A DNA stretch of 64,000 bases from Desulfoprunum benzoelyticum. Lineage in GTDB: Bacteria > Desulfobacterota > Desulfobulbia > Desulfobulbales > Desulfocapsaceae. Shown in pieces: positions 47,504-57,250 of the stretch. Below the pieces are notes generated by a model. It was given only the letters and a program-made list of their open reading frames with translations. It was not told the DNA's origin and did not search any database. A program made the translations under genes and the position numbers. Location of the stretch: assembly GCF_014201505.1 (NCBI RefSeq), contig NZ_JACHEO010000015.1:30572-94571 (forward strand), given 5' to 3'. The stretch's first letter is position 1. Every line of letters begins with the position of its first letter.

Positions 47504-48112
47504 ATGATGGACACCTATTCCAGTTTCGCTGAATTGTCCCGAAATGAACAGGATGGCGTAGACTTTACGATCCTGTTTCGCCAGCGTAATTCCCGCTTCG
47601 CGATTATTGCCCCCCATGGCGGCGGGATAGAGCCCGGAACGGTGGACATCGCCGATGCCCTGGCCGGCAGCGAATTTTCCTTTTACGCCTTCAAGGGCAC
47701 CAAAAAGTCAGGCAACACGGTCCTGCACCTGACCAGCAACCGTTTTGATGAACCTGTCGGCCTGACGATCGCCGGCAACGCCGCCATCGTCATTTCCATC
47801 CATGGCAGCCGCGACCGCGGCGACACGATCCTGATCGGCGGCAGGCATCGGGAGTTGAAGCAGAGGCTGCTGGAGGCGTTGCGTTCAGCCGGCTTCACTG
47901 CCGAGATCAGCGAATCGGCAGGTCTGCGCGGCCAGGATCCCGCCAATATCTGCAACCACGGCACCAGCGGCGAGGGGGTGCAGTTGGAGATCGCCCGGGG
48001 CCTGCGGGAAAAAATGTTTGCACACCTTTGCCATCGTCCATTGCGAAAGCGGACCCCCATCTTCGGCGCCTTCGTTGCATCGATCAGGACGGTTCTGTCC
48101 CTCTCCCGCTGA
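47504..48112 (+). CDS. Poly-gamma-glutamate hydrolase family protein
   Basis: 202 residues. It resembles the phage PghP/YmaC family of zinc hydrolases that cut poly-gamma-glutamate. The zinc motif is IIAPHGGGIEPGT near residue 32 and the second histidine is in VISIHGSRD near 88. A Gly-rich NHGTSGEGVQLEI is typical of the active site. The ATG at 47504 has a weak site; 47507 is also possible. It is probably of phage or mobile origin, and sits between hcp and its partner. Confidence 0.75.
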   Translation: MMDTYSSFAELSRNEQDGVDFTILFRQRNSRFAIIAPHGGGIEPGTVDIADALAGSEFSFYAFKGTKKSGNTVLHLTSNRFDEPVGLTIAGNAAIVISIHGSRDRGDTILIGGRHRELKQRLLEALRSAGFTAEISESAGLRGQDPANICNHGTSGEGVQLEIARGLREKMFAHLCHRPLRKRTPIFGAFVASIRTVLSLSR

Positions 48113-48417
48113 CTCCCGTTCCCCCGCGGCGACAGCTGGAAATCATCCCCGGCATCGTCAACCGGTCGCAGCCGCCTTGCTCTTTTCCACTATGATCGTA
48201 ATGTTGTAAACAGAAACGGTTGCATCGGCTGAGCGGCCGGATTTCGCCAACGCGCCCGTCGCCGCCAAGGATCTCTTCCGGACATGCAAAAAATCACCAC
48301 CGCCTGCAATAAAAAATTGCGCCATTTGACCCAGGTCAAAGACTATCGGCGCTCTTCGGTTATACTGGAGCCATACAACGGCAACATCGACCAACCCCTT
48401 TCCCTTGGAGAACACAT
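48113..48417. other. Intergenic region before the HCP-associated ferredoxin
   Basis: 305 bases with no gene. It holds the FNR/HcpR-type promoter at 48326-48366. No other element was recognised. Confidence 0.5.
48326..48366 (+). promoter_or_regulatory. FNR/HcpR-type box and -10 of the HCP-associated ferredoxin
   Basis: TTGACCCAGGTCAA (48326-48339) is palindromic (TTGACC, CA, GGTCAA), and extends to 16 bp with flanking T/A. TATACT (48361-48366) is the -10, so the box centre is near -41 from a start around 48373. Same class II layout as hcp. Confidence 0.78.
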
Positions 48418-49173
48418 ATGAAGACTTTGCGTAAAATCATTGAGATCGACGAAGAACTGTGCGACGGCTGCGGCCAGTGTGTCCCCGACTGTGCCGAAGG
48501 CTCCCTGAAAATCATCGACGGCAAGGCCCGGCTGGTGGCCGATAAATTCTGCGACGGGCTCGGCGCCTGTCTCGGCTCCTGCCCCACCGGAGCGCTGAAG
48601 ATCGTCGAGCGGGAAGCGGAAGAATTCGATGAGGAAGCGGTCGAGCAGTACCTCGAGGCGGAGAAGAAGAAGGCTGCCGCCCCGGCCATGGATTGCGGCT
48701 GCGCCTCCAGCCATATCCAGACGCTGCAACCGATGTCGGCATGTCAACAGGCCAATATCCCGGCGAGCCATCAGGCGACGGGGGCGGAGGCGGCCTCGAT
48801 GCTCGGTCACTGGCCGATCCAGATCCGCCTGGTCCCGCCGCAGGCCCCGTTTCTGCAGAATGCCGACCTGCTCGTCGCCGCCGACTGTACCGCGATCGCC
48901 GCGCGCAATTTTCAGGAGAAGTATCTCCAGGGCAAGGCCGTGCTGATGGGCTGTCCGAAGTTCGACGACGCCGACAGCTACGTCCAGCGCTTCGCCGAGA
49001 TCATCGCCTCCTGCCGGCTCAAGAGCCTGACGGTGCTGATCATGGAGGTCCCCTGCTGCTCGGCGATGAACGTCATCATCAAAAAGGCCCGCGATCTTTC
49101 CGGCGTCGACCTGCCGGTCGACCAGATCACCATCTCGGTGCGCGGCGAGGAACTGGCACGGAAACGCTGGTAG
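48418..49173 (+). CDS. HCP-associated ferredoxin-like protein
   Basis: 251 residues. An N-terminal double ferredoxin domain has one full cluster motif (C15, C18, C21, C25) and one altered motif C45-DGLGA-C51-LGS-C55-P, which lacks the second cysteine. After a Glu/Lys-rich linker and CGC (near 93), the C-terminal part carries more cysteines (VPCCSAM) and is only known from this family. The genes of this type lie next to hcp in Desulfovibrio and probably pass electrons to it. Shares its promoter type with hcp. Confidence 0.88.
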   Translation: MKTLRKIIEIDEELCDGCGQCVPDCAEGSLKIIDGKARLVADKFCDGLGACLGSCPTGALKIVEREAEEFDEEAVEQYLEAEKKKAAAPAMDCGCASSHIQTLQPMSACQQANIPASHQATGAEAASMLGHWPIQIRLVPPQAPFLQNADLLVAADCTAIAARNFQEKYLQGKAVLMGCPKFDDADSYVQRFAEIIASCRLKSLTVLIMEVPCCSAMNVIIKKARDLSGVDLPVDQITISVRGEELARKRW

Positions 49174-49210
49174 CACCGGCTGCCGCCGGCATATCAGGAA
49201 GAAAAGAATG

Positions 49211-49243
49211 GGACGGTTCCGCCAGGCGGGGCCGTCCTTTTTT
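49211..49243 (+). terminator. Rho-independent terminator after the HCP-associated ferredoxin
   Basis: GGACGG...CCGTCC stem (49211-49216 with 49232-49237), inner CCGCC/GGCGG, then six T. Confidence 0.9.
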
Positions 49244-49245
49244 GT

Positions 49246-49902
49246 TTACGGCCATTGCAGGACCGGGCCGGCGGCGGTCATGGCGACCCGGATGCCGAAC
49301 GGCTGCAGCAGCTGGAAGATCGGGCGGCCGAAGGCGAACAGTTCGAGGCCGAGGGACAGACCCAAGCGCCGCACCGCCTCCTCGCGGAAGGCCAGATCCC
49401 GGGCCACCAGGGCCTGCAATGCCGCCCGTTCCGCCGCCGTCACCGATGCCGCCCCCCGCTCCAGGAGCTCCAGATCGGGGCAGGGGCACTCCCGCTCATG
49501 CTCCATGATCAGCGGTCGCAGCGGATCGTCGACGGCAACGATGTCGAGCCGGCTGAGAACATCGGTTTCGACCAGAGCCAGGATGGCCGTCGTATCCCAG
49601 CATTTCAATACCTTGCAGGCCTGCGGTCGATGAGCGTAGATCAGGCACCCCGCCGCCTCGTCGTAGTAGCAGCAGCGCCAGTCCCGGCCGCTGCCGGCGA
49701 TCTTCACCAGCTCCACCCGGGTCGCCTGGACCCCGCCGGCCACCGGGTTGTCGGCCAGTTCCCCCTTGCGGATGGTGATCAACCGATCAAGCGGGATGCG
49801 GCCCTTTTTGATCAGGGGCAGATCAGTCCGGTGCAGGGCCGGACCGCCCTGGAGGCAGCAGGAGCCGCAGCGTTGGCAGATGCCTGTCGTCATCGTTGTC
49901 AT
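49246..49902 (-). CDS. YkgJ-family cysteine cluster protein
   Basis: 218 residues. The N-terminal CQRCGSCC (C9, C12, C15, C16) is the YkgJ signature CxxCxxCC, and further Cys follow (CCYYDEAAGCLIY, ACKVLKCW). These proteins bind zinc or iron-sulfur; their function is not settled. The C-terminal 70 residues are helical. It lies 35 bases downstream of the acetyl-CoA hydrolase gene on the same strand. Confidence 0.85.
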   Translation of the reverse strand: MTTMTTGICQRCGSCCLQGGPALHRTDLPLIKKGRIPLDRLITIRKGELADNPVAGGVQATRVELVKIAGSGRDWRCCYYDEAAGCLIYAHRPQACKVLKCWDTTAILALVETDVLSRLDIVAVDDPLRPLIMEHERECPCPDLELLERGAASVTAAERAALQALVARDLAFREEAVRRLGLSLGLELFAFGRPIFQLLQPFGIRVAMTAAGPVLQWP

Positions 49903-49937
49903 GGTGAAAAAATAGGCACAACCGCCCGTCCCCCAGT

Positions 49938-51815
49938 TCAGAAGTCCATGATATAACTATAGACATCCTCTTCGATCGAGGTCTTGACCTTCAGCCCGGA
50001 GTTGTTGAAAATCGCCTGCATCCGCTTGTTGTTGCGCAGGACCTCGGCGGTGAAGCCGCTGATGCCGCTGGCCATCGCAATATGCTGGAGATGTTTGAAG
50101 AGGAACTTGCCGACGCCGAGATTCTGCCATTCGTCACGGATGACGAAGGCGACCTCGGCCCGATTGCTCCGCTCGTCGAGGAAGTACCGGCCGACGGCGA
50201 CAAACTCGTCGCCGTGGGCGGCCGGCACGGTGCCGACAATGGCCACATCCTTGCGGTGGTCGACGTAGACAAAGTTCTGGACCTGCCGCTGACCGAAGCG
50301 TTGATGGTGGCTCATGAAACGGTAATAGATCGTTTCCTGCGACAGGTCGTAGAGCAGATCGCGCATCCGCGGTTCGTCGGTGGGATGGACCGGGCGGAAA
50401 AAGATCTGGGTGCCGTTCTTCATCAGGCAGGTGGTCTTCATGTAGTCCTGGCTGGCGATAATGAACTTGCCCTCGACCTCGGCGAACTCCTGGCGGATGT
50501 ACTTGGCATCGATCGCCTCCTTCAGCAGTTGGGCGCGGAAATCGGGATGGGCCACCGAGATCAGGGCCAGGGTCCGATCCTGCACCGTTTTGCCATGGAG
50601 GTAGGCGACTCCATGCTCGGTCACCACGTAATGCACCGTTCCGCGGCTGATCACCACCCCCGATCCGGAGCTGAGGCGGGAAACGATCCGTGATTTGCCG
50701 TCTTCGGTGGTCGACGGCATCAGCAGGACCGGCCGGCCGCCCTTGGAGATCGCCGCGCCGCGATTGAAATCGACCTGGCCGCCGATCCCGGAGTAGAAGC
50801 TGCCCTGTTCCGAATCGGAACAGACCTGGCCGGTGAGGTCGATCTCGAGCGCCATGTTGAAGGTGACCATCAGGTTCTGGCGACCGATGACGTTGGAGTC
50901 GTTGACGTACTGGGTTGGACGGAAGGAGAACAGCGGATTGTCGTCGATGTAGTCGTAAAGCCGTCGCGAACCCATGCAGCTGCCGGCGACGATCTTGCCC
51001 ATATCGGTCGATTTCTTGGCCCCGGTGACCGCGCCGCTGGCGATCAGGTCGATGAGCTCATCGGTGATCAGCTCGGTATGGATGCCGAGATCATGTTTCT
51101 CTTTCAGCAGCGGGATGACGGCCTGGGTGATGCGGCCGCAGCCGGGAACACAGCCGAGGCCGAATTCGAGGGTCGCCCCGTCCGGCACCAGGGCGGCGGC
51201 CAGCTGGACGATCCGCCTCCCGGTCTCGGAAAGGGGACGGGAGTCGTGACCGAGCAGCGGCACGTCGGCCGGCACCAGGATATCGAGATCGTAGATGTCG
51301 ATCAGGCTGTCGCCGCGGGTCCAGGGCATCTGCGGGTTGACCTGAGCGATGACCAGCGAGGCGTTTTCGGCCGCGCTCTTGACGATGTCGACCGAGACCC
51401 CGAGACTCATCTTGCCGCGCGCATCGGGCGGCGTCACCTGGATCAGGGCGACATCGAGGGGGAGCTGGCCGGAGTCGAAGAGCCGCGGGATATCGGACAT
51501 CAGGATCGGGGTGTAGTTGCCCCGGCCCTCCATGAAGGCGGCCCGGACGTTATGGCCGATGAAGAAGGAGTTGACCTTGAAGGACTCGCCGTAGCGGCTG
51601 TCGATGTACGGGGCGTCGCCCTTGGTCAAGAGCTGGACGATCTCGACATCGGCGAGGTTGACGGCCTCCTTCGTCATCGCCTCGACCAGCACCGTCGGCT
51701 CACCGCAGCCGGTGCCGACAAAGACCCGATGCCCCGACCTGACATGGGCCAGGGCCTTCTTCGGCGTTTCGATCATGTCCTGGTAGCGCGTCTGCCAGTT
51801 ATCGTCGTATTCCAT
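49938..51815 (-). CDS. Acetyl-CoA hydrolase/transferase fused to a GNAT domain
   Basis: 625 residues. Residues 1-460 are an acetyl-CoA hydrolase/CoA-transferase (Cat1-like) with the active-site Glu in SDSEQGSFYSGIGGQVDF. Residues 470-625 are a GNAT acetyltransferase domain (FFRPVHPTDEPRMRDL to the acetyl-CoA loop NLGVGKFLFKHL). The fused GNAT resembles protein acetyltransferases that act on acyl-CoA enzymes. It lies 28 bases after the ADP-forming synthetase gene. Confidence 0.9.
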   Translation of the reverse strand: MEYDDNWQTRYQDMIETPKKALAHVRSGHRVFVGTGCGEPTVLVEAMTKEAVNLADVEIVQLLTKGDAPYIDSRYGESFKVNSFFIGHNVRAAFMEGRGNYTPILMSDIPRLFDSGQLPLDVALIQVTPPDARGKMSLGVSVDIVKSAAENASLVIAQVNPQMPWTRGDSLIDIYDLDILVPADVPLLGHDSRPLSETGRRIVQLAAALVPDGATLEFGLGCVPGCGRITQAVIPLLKEKHDLGIHTELITDELIDLIASGAVTGAKKSTDMGKIVAGSCMGSRRLYDYIDDNPLFSFRPTQYVNDSNVIGRQNLMVTFNMALEIDLTGQVCSDSEQGSFYSGIGGQVDFNRGAAISKGGRPVLLMPSTTEDGKSRIVSRLSSGSGVVISRGTVHYVVTEHGVAYLHGKTVQDRTLALISVAHPDFRAQLLKEAIDAKYIRQEFAEVEGKFIIASQDYMKTTCLMKNGTQIFFRPVHPTDEPRMRDLLYDLSQETIYYRFMSHHQRFGQRQVQNFVYVDHRKDVAIVGTVPAAHGDEFVAVGRYFLDERSNRAEVAFVIRDEWQNLGVGKFLFKHLQHIAMASGISGFTAEVLRNNKRMQAIFNNSGLKVKTSIEEDVYSYIMDF

Positions 51816-51843
51816 GAGCGAATCCTCCCCGCGGATGCGGTCG

Positions 51844-53976
51844 TTACTTCAGTGCGGCCAGGGTCATGTGGACATCGGCGACAAGCGGGTCGGAACCGAT
51901 GTCGCCGACGATGAACGGATTGATGTCGAGTTCGAGGATCTGCGGAAAATCAGTCGTCAGCTGGCTGATCCGCTGCAGCCCGGAGGCGATGGCGCCGATA
52001 TCCACGCCCTTCTTGCCCCGTCGCCCCTCGAGCATGGCGTAGGATTTGGTCGACTTCAGCATCTGGATCGCCTCGGCCTCGGTGATCGGGGCCAGGTGGA
52101 AGGTGACGTCCTTCATGACCTCGACGAAGATGCCGCCGAGGCCGAACATCAGCATCGGCCCGAACTGGGGATCGCGATTCATGCCGATGATGACCTCGAG
52201 CCCCTTGCCGATCATCTGTTCGATATAGATCCCGTCGATCCGGGCCGCCGGCACCTTCCGGGCGATCTTCAGCATCATCATCTCGAACAGGTCCTCGACC
52301 ATCTCGCCGTCGCCGACATTGAGCTGGACCCCGCCGAGATCGCTCTTGTTGATGATGTCGGGCGAGACGATCTTCATCGCCACCGGGAAACCGACCCGTT
52401 CGGCGATCTCGACCGCCTCCTCGGCACCGGCGGCCAGCGCCCCCTTGGGGATCTTGAAGCCGTAGGCGTTCAGCACCGCCTTGCCCTTGACCTCGTCGAG
52501 GTGCAGGCGACCGGTACGCTGGCGGCGGGTGATGATCCGTTCGACTCGCCGCGAGTTGACCGGGAACCGGGTCACCATCCGCGGCGGCCGGTTCTTCCAC
52601 AGGGCATAGTGGTACATCGCCTTCAACGCCGCCACCGCCCGTTCCGGCGAGTCGTAGTCGGGGAGGCCGGCCCCGGTCAGCTGGCTGCGGCCCGGCATGA
52701 CGTCGGTCCCGCCCATGAACGAGGCCACCACCGGCTTCGAGCCGTCGAGGTGCATCGCCAGGGCCATCGCCGTCGCCGCCGGTCTGGTCATGACCTGGGG
52801 GGTGAGGATGACGAGGATGGCATCGACCTCGGGATCGTTCTGGGCACTCTGCAGCGCGGCGATGTAGCGTTCGGGGGCGGCGTCGCCGAGGACGTCGATC
52901 GGATTGTCGACGGCGGCAAATCGCGGCAGCTGCTCGCGCAGCAGCACCGAGGTCCCGGCGGCGAGCGTGGCTACCCGCATCCCGGCCCTCTCCACCGCGT
53001 CGGCGGCGATGGTCCCGGGACCGCCGGCGTTGGTGATGATCAGCACCCGGTCGCCTTTGGGCAGCGGCTGCAGGGCCAGGGCCTGGGCATAGTCGAAGAG
53101 GGCGTCGAAGGTATCGGCCCGCACGACTCCCGACTTGTTGAAGGCGGCGCCATAGGCCGTGTCGGCGCCGGCCAGGACGCCGGTGTGAGAGGCGGCGGCC
53201 CGCAGGCCGGCGGCCGTCGTCCCGGCCTTGAGAATGATCACCGGCTTGTTCGAGGCGGCCTCCTCCGCCGCCTTGACGAACTTGTCGCCGGTACTGATAT
53301 CCTCGAGGTAGCCGAGGATGATCTGGGTCTCGTCGTCATGGGCGAGGTAGGTCAGCAGGTCGACCTCGGTGATGTCGGCCTTGTTGCCGACACTGGCGAG
53401 TTTGGCCAGGCCGAGGTGTTTCTTGGTGGCGAGATCGAGCATCGCCGTGCAGATCGCCCCGGATTGGGAAAAAATAGAGATGCCGCCGGCCTGAGGCATA
53501 TGGGGGGCGAACGAGGCGTTGAGCCGGGTCCCGGTATTGATGATGCCGAGGCAGTTCGGTCCCAGCAGTCGCACCCCGTGCCGGGTGCAGAGTTCAACCA
53601 CCTGCTGCTCGAGGGCCGCCCCGGCGCTGCCGATTTCGCGGAATCCGGCGGTAATGACGATGGCCGCCTTGATCCGGGCCTTGACCGCATCATCCAGTAC
53701 CGCCAGCACCGACGGCTGCGGGACGACGATGATCGCCAGATCGACCTCCCGGCCATAATCGGTCAGCGTTGGATAACACTGCAGGCCGAGGATGGTGTCG
53801 GTCGCCGGGTTGACCGGGATCAACCGGCCGCCAAAGTCACCATGGACCAGGTTGGCGAGGACGTCGTGGCCGACCTTGCCGGGATGTCGCGACGCCCCGA
53901 TCACCGCCACGGATGCAGGACCGAACAGTTTTTCCAGATCACCGGGCCGTTTCGGCTTTTTTTCGGATGCATTCAT
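51844..53976 (-). CDS. ADP-forming acyl-CoA synthetase (alpha-beta fusion)
   Basis: 710 residues. It makes acetate and ATP from acetyl-CoA, ADP and phosphate (or the reverse). The CoA-binding domain begins at residue 20 (VAVIGASRHPGKVG), the ligase domain has the phospho-His region ASHTGVLAGAD near 260, and the C-terminal ATP-grasp beta part starts near 480 (EVKGKAVLNAYGFKIPKG) with LELDINPFIV at the end. With the downstream CoA hydrolase-GNAT it handles acyl-CoA energy metabolism. Confidence 0.9.
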   Translation of the reverse strand: MNASEKKPKRPGDLEKLFGPASVAVIGASRHPGKVGHDVLANLVHGDFGGRLIPVNPATDTILGLQCYPTLTDYGREVDLAIIVVPQPSVLAVLDDAVKARIKAAIVITAGFREIGSAGAALEQQVVELCTRHGVRLLGPNCLGIINTGTRLNASFAPHMPQAGGISIFSQSGAICTAMLDLATKKHLGLAKLASVGNKADITEVDLLTYLAHDDETQIILGYLEDISTGDKFVKAAEEAASNKPVIILKAGTTAAGLRAAASHTGVLAGADTAYGAAFNKSGVVRADTFDALFDYAQALALQPLPKGDRVLIITNAGGPGTIAADAVERAGMRVATLAAGTSVLLREQLPRFAAVDNPIDVLGDAAPERYIAALQSAQNDPEVDAILVILTPQVMTRPAATAMALAMHLDGSKPVVASFMGGTDVMPGRSQLTGAGLPDYDSPERAVAALKAMYHYALWKNRPPRMVTRFPVNSRRVERIITRRQRTGRLHLDEVKGKAVLNAYGFKIPKGALAAGAEEAVEIAERVGFPVAMKIVSPDIINKSDLGGVQLNVGDGEMVEDLFEMMMLKIARKVPAARIDGIYIEQMIGKGLEVIIGMNRDPQFGPMLMFGLGGIFVEVMKDVTFHLAPITEAEAIQMLKSTKSYAMLEGRRGKKGVDIGAIASGLQRISQLTTDFPQILELDINPFIVGDIGSDPLVADVHMTLAALK

Positions 53977-54328
53977 GGTTGACGGGCCTGGTTATGGTTT
54001 GATGAGCGTGGCATCGGCATGCGGCAACAGCCTGTGCATGACGACGAACAAGACGTCGGCGAAAGACGATAGCATCGCCGACTCCAACCTGGCCGGCAAT
54101 CACCGGATGGTCCTCGCCCCACCGGAGTCAGGGACGAAAGAGCGGCTGCCGGTCGATCTGGCAAGTGATGCAGGGTGAAGCTTTTCCGGATGCTCTGCCG
54201 CGAGGGCAATTGGACAGACCTCCCGCACTGGTGTATGGTACGGCAGATTTTATTCACCGGCGGCGTGAAGCACCGGGTAGTTCCACTCTCCGACTATAGG
54301 GGGCCGCCCCCTGAATGACAAGCAAATT
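53977..54328. other. Divergent intergenic region acyl-CoA synthetase / glutaredoxin-like gene
   Basis: 352 bases without a gene. A loose promoter (TTGGAC, 18 bases, TATGGT, near 54219-54248) faces the glutaredoxin-like gene. Nothing else was recognised. Confidence 0.4.
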
Positions 54329-54580
54329 ATGACCATCATTTTCTACCGCACCCGGCTCTGCCCGCGCTGTTATATGGCCAGAAAGCACCTCCTCGATCTG
54401 ACCCATGACCGTCCCGACCTGATCGTCGAGGACCGGGAGATCCTCCGTGACCCGATCGCCGCCGGTCGCGACGGGATCACGATGATACCGGCAATCCGGA
54501 TCGGCGACACGGTGCTGAGCGGGATCTACCTTCACCGCCACCGGATCGAAGATTTCCTCCGGCAGACCGGCTGCCTGTAG
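54329..54580 (+). CDS. Glutaredoxin-like protein
   Basis: 83 residues, a small thioredoxin-fold protein. The redox motif is CPRC (residues 11-14), the cis-proline is in TMIPAIRIGD, and it ends in a helix. Length and shape fit glutaredoxin or a small thiol reductase. It stands alone between two minus-strand operons. Confidence 0.85.
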   Translation: MTIIFYRTRLCPRCYMARKHLLDLTHDRPDLIVEDREILRDPIAAGRDGITMIPAIRIGDTVLSGIYLHRHRIEDFLRQTGCL

Positions 54581-54686
54581 ACTCCCATCTTCGAATCCGG
54601 GGCAGAGGGCGGCCGCCGCAGCGGCGATGCACCTTCCGATCGTCAGGCGTGATGCCGAAGAGCCGTTGCAGGCCGATGGATCCGGA

Positions 54687-56078
54687 TCAAATCTGCCCGG
54701 GAGCGTCCGCTGGTCCGGCCAGGTCACTGCGCCTGTCGTGCCGGCGCACCAGATCGCACAGTTCGTCGGCCATCTCGCCGATCACCCCTTCGTCCTGCCC
54801 TTCGACCATGACTCTGATGACCGGTTCCGTTCCCGAGGCCCGAACCAGGATTCGCCCCGAGACCCCGAGTTGTTCCGAGAGCTGCCCGACCCGCTGCTGG
54901 AATCCCGGGATGGCATCGACTCTGATTTTCCCGGCCGTCCGGACGTTTTTCAGGATTTGCGGAAAATTTTCCATAATTCCGGAAAGCTCGGACAACGGCT
55001 TGTGATGCTTCTCCATCACCGCCAGCAGCTGCAGCGCCGCCAGGATGCCGTCGCCGGTCGTGATATGATCGAGGAACACCAGGTGGCCCGACTGTTCGCC
55101 GCCGAAGGAAAAGCCTTTGCGCCGCATGCATTCGACAACATAACGGTCGCCGACCCCGGTCCGGACCATCCGTCCCCCCATCCGCTCCATCGCTACCTCG
55201 AGCCCCATGTTGGACATGATCGTCGCCACGAGGGTCTTCTTCTTCAATTTCCTGCGCTTCAGCAGATCCTGGGCGCAGATGGCCATGATATGATCGCCGT
55301 CGACGATCTCCCCGTGCTCGTCGGCGACGATCAACCGGTCGCCGTCGCCATCGAGGGCCAGGCCGATGTCGGCCCCGACCTCCCTGACCTTGGCGGCCAT
55401 CAGTCCCGGGTGCAAGGCCCCGCACTGGTGGTTGATGTTCTTGCCGTCGGGAGTGATGGCCAGCGGCGTAACCTGCGCCCCGAGTTCCCGGAACACCCAG
55501 GGAGCGACACCGTAGGTGGCGCCGTTGGCGCAATCAAGTACGACGTGAAAGCCGTCAAGGGTATAGTCTTTCGGAAAGGTATTCTTCAGGAAGACGATAT
55601 AGCGCCCCCTGGCGTCATCGATCCGCGTCGCCTTGCCCACCTCGTCGGCGACCGGACGCAGGGCGGCCATCCTGTCCGAGCGCATCAGCTCCTCGATATG
55701 GGCCTCGACCTGGTCCGGCAACTTGAAGCCGTCACTGGAGAAGATCTTGATCCCGTTATCCTGAAAGGGGTTGTGTGAGGCCGAGATCACCACCCCGGCA
55801 TCGGCCCGCATCGATGTCGTGATAAAGGCGATGCCCGGGGTCGGCAGAGGGCCCACCAGCAGGACATCGACCCCCATCGAGCAGATCCCGGCGGCGAGGG
55901 CGTTCTCGATCATGTAGCCGGAGACCCGGGTATCCTTGCCGATGACGATCCGATGCCTCTTGCCCTTCTCCTTGACGATATAGGCGATAGCCCTGCCGAC
56001 CTGCATCGCGGTTTCAATCGTCATCGGGTAGGTGTTCGCCACCCCCCGGATTCCGTCCGTGCCAAAAAGCTTTCTCAT
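54687..56078 (-). CDS. glmM: Phosphoglucosamine mutase
   Basis: 463 residues. It converts glucosamine-6-phosphate to glucosamine-1-phosphate for peptidoglycan. The phosphoserine is in VVISASHNP (S101), the metal loop DGDGDR is near residue 240, and the phosphate-binding loop [12 protein letters not shown] is near the C-terminus. It follows cdaR by 107 bases; the cdaA-cdaR-glmM order is conserved in many bacteria. Confidence 0.95.
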   Translation of the reverse strand: MRKLFGTDGIRGVANTYPMTIETAMQVGRAIAYIVKEKGKRHRIVIGKDTRVSGYMIENALAAGICSMGVDVLLVGPLPTPGIAFITTSMRADAGVVISASHNPFQDNGIKIFSSDGFKLPDQVEAHIEELMRSDRMAALRPVADEVGKATRIDDARGRYIVFLKNTFPKDYTLDGFHVVLDCANGATYGVAPWVFRELGAQVTPLAITPDGKNINHQCGALHPGLMAAKVREVGADIGLALDGDGDRLIVADEHGEIVDGDHIMAICAQDLLKRRKLKKKTLVATIMSNMGLEVAMERMGGRMVRTGVGDRYVVECMRRKGFSFGGEQSGHLVFLDHITTGDGILAALQLLAVMEKHHKPLSELSGIMENFPQILKNVRTAGKIRVDAIPGFQQRVGQLSEQLGVSGRILVRASGTEPVIRVMVEGQDEGVIGEMADELCDLVRRHDRRSDLAGPADAPGQI

Positions 56079-56185
56079 TGTCTTTATATAAATCTCATAG
56101 AGTTATCGATTATCATTGATGATCCCGAAGGTTCCGGGGATATCGGTCGGCGCCGGCCGGCGAAGAGCTTGACCTGCGCTGCTCC

Positions 56186-57250
56186 CTATCCGTTGCCGTT
56201 ATCCGTCACCTTCTTCATTTTTCGCTGGCTTTCTGACTGGTTGAGATGTGTCGGTTGTCTTTTGTCATCGTCCTTGTCGGGGATGAGAGTGACAAACTCC
56301 GGTTCGACGGCGACGACCGTGAGGTCACCACCCGCGTCATCGACCGGAACGACCACGACCTTCATCTTCCCTTCTCCGCCGACCTCGGTGGCGGTGACGC
56401 TGAAATTCTCCTTCAGGTTGCCGTTGCCGGTCAACATCGTCTTGGGAATTCTGGCGGTGATCGTCACCACCGATGGCGCGACCGTTCGCCGATCGCCGTC
56501 TACGGTTGCTAAAACTTCAATATTCCTTATTTTTTTCTCGACAGTCTCCTGTCCTATCCGGATATCCGCCGTGACCAGGGTGTTACCGATGAGGTCGACA
56601 AGGGCCGGATTGAGATTGAGCGGGACCTGGCGCTGCTGCGATTCGGAGATCCCGTCGACATTGATATCGGCGGTATGGAGCTGGTCAACCTGGTTCAGGA
56701 GGGTCTCGGGACCGGTGATGGTGATGACCTCCGGGTTCATCTTCAGTCCTTTCAGCACATGTCCCGTCGCTACCTTGCCGTTGACCGAAGGTATCACCGT
56801 AAAGTGTTTCTGGACAAGCTTGTCCAGGGAAAGGATGAGCGACGCCGGTTGCACGCGCAGAACCTTGATCCCGCGCGGAACCGGAATCGAATCGGGAGAA
56901 TTTTCGATCACCATGGTCCCGGGACCGGCTGTGGACAGATCGATCTGTCGGGTGACCGCCTGATTGCTCAACCGGTGGATCTGTGAACTCGGGCCGCTGA
57001 CCGTCACCTCCATCTCCTTCTTGAACTGGCTGGAGATCACCAGATCCCGGGGCAGATTGATGATTTCGATCGGAACCATGACGATTTTATCAACGGTGTC
57101 CTTGCCGCCGACAAAATACCAGAGCATGACGGCCATACACAGCGACAGTCCCTTGAGGAACCAGCTTCTCGACAGCAGGCGCTGCCAGCTGCGAGGATCC
57201 AGCAGCTTGTCCTTCAAGCCGCCTATTTTTTTGAAAACCAGCTTTTCCAT
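56186..57250 (-). CDS. cdaR: YbbR-domain regulator of diadenylate cyclase
   Basis: 354 residues. One N-terminal membrane helix (about 33-48) is followed by about four YbbR repeats, with motifs like VPIEIINLPRDLVI and VTVSGPSSQIHRL. CdaR sits outside the membrane and controls CdaA. It overlaps cdaA by 28 bases and its C-terminus is basic and Gln-rich. Confidence 0.88.
   Translation of the reverse strand: MEKLVFKKIGGLKDKLLDPRSWQRLLSRSWFLKGLSLCMAVMLWYFVGGKDTVDKIVMVPIEIINLPRDLVISSQFKKEMEVTVSGPSSQIHRLSNQAVTRQIDLSTAGPGTMVIENSPDSIPVPRGIKVLRVQPASLILSLDKLVQKHFTVIPSVNGKVATGHVLKGLKMNPEVITITGPETLLNQVDQLHTADINVDGISESQQRQVPLNLNPALVDLIGNTLVTADIRIGQETVEKKIRNIEVLATVDGDRRTVAPSVVTITARIPKTMLTGNGNLKENFSVTATEVGGEGKMKVVVVPVDDAGGDLTVVAVEPEFVTLIPDKDDDKRQPTHLNQSESQRKMKKVTDNGNG

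Noticed and set aside
51814..53982. A 722-codon open frame on the plus strand
   Set aside because: It is the exact opposite of the acyl-CoA synthetase gene, whose domains are unmistakable.
53973..54257. Open frame of 94 codons opposite the intergenic region
   Set aside because: Low-complexity Arg/Ser-rich product with no site and no family; it begins inside the acyl-CoA synthetase gene start.
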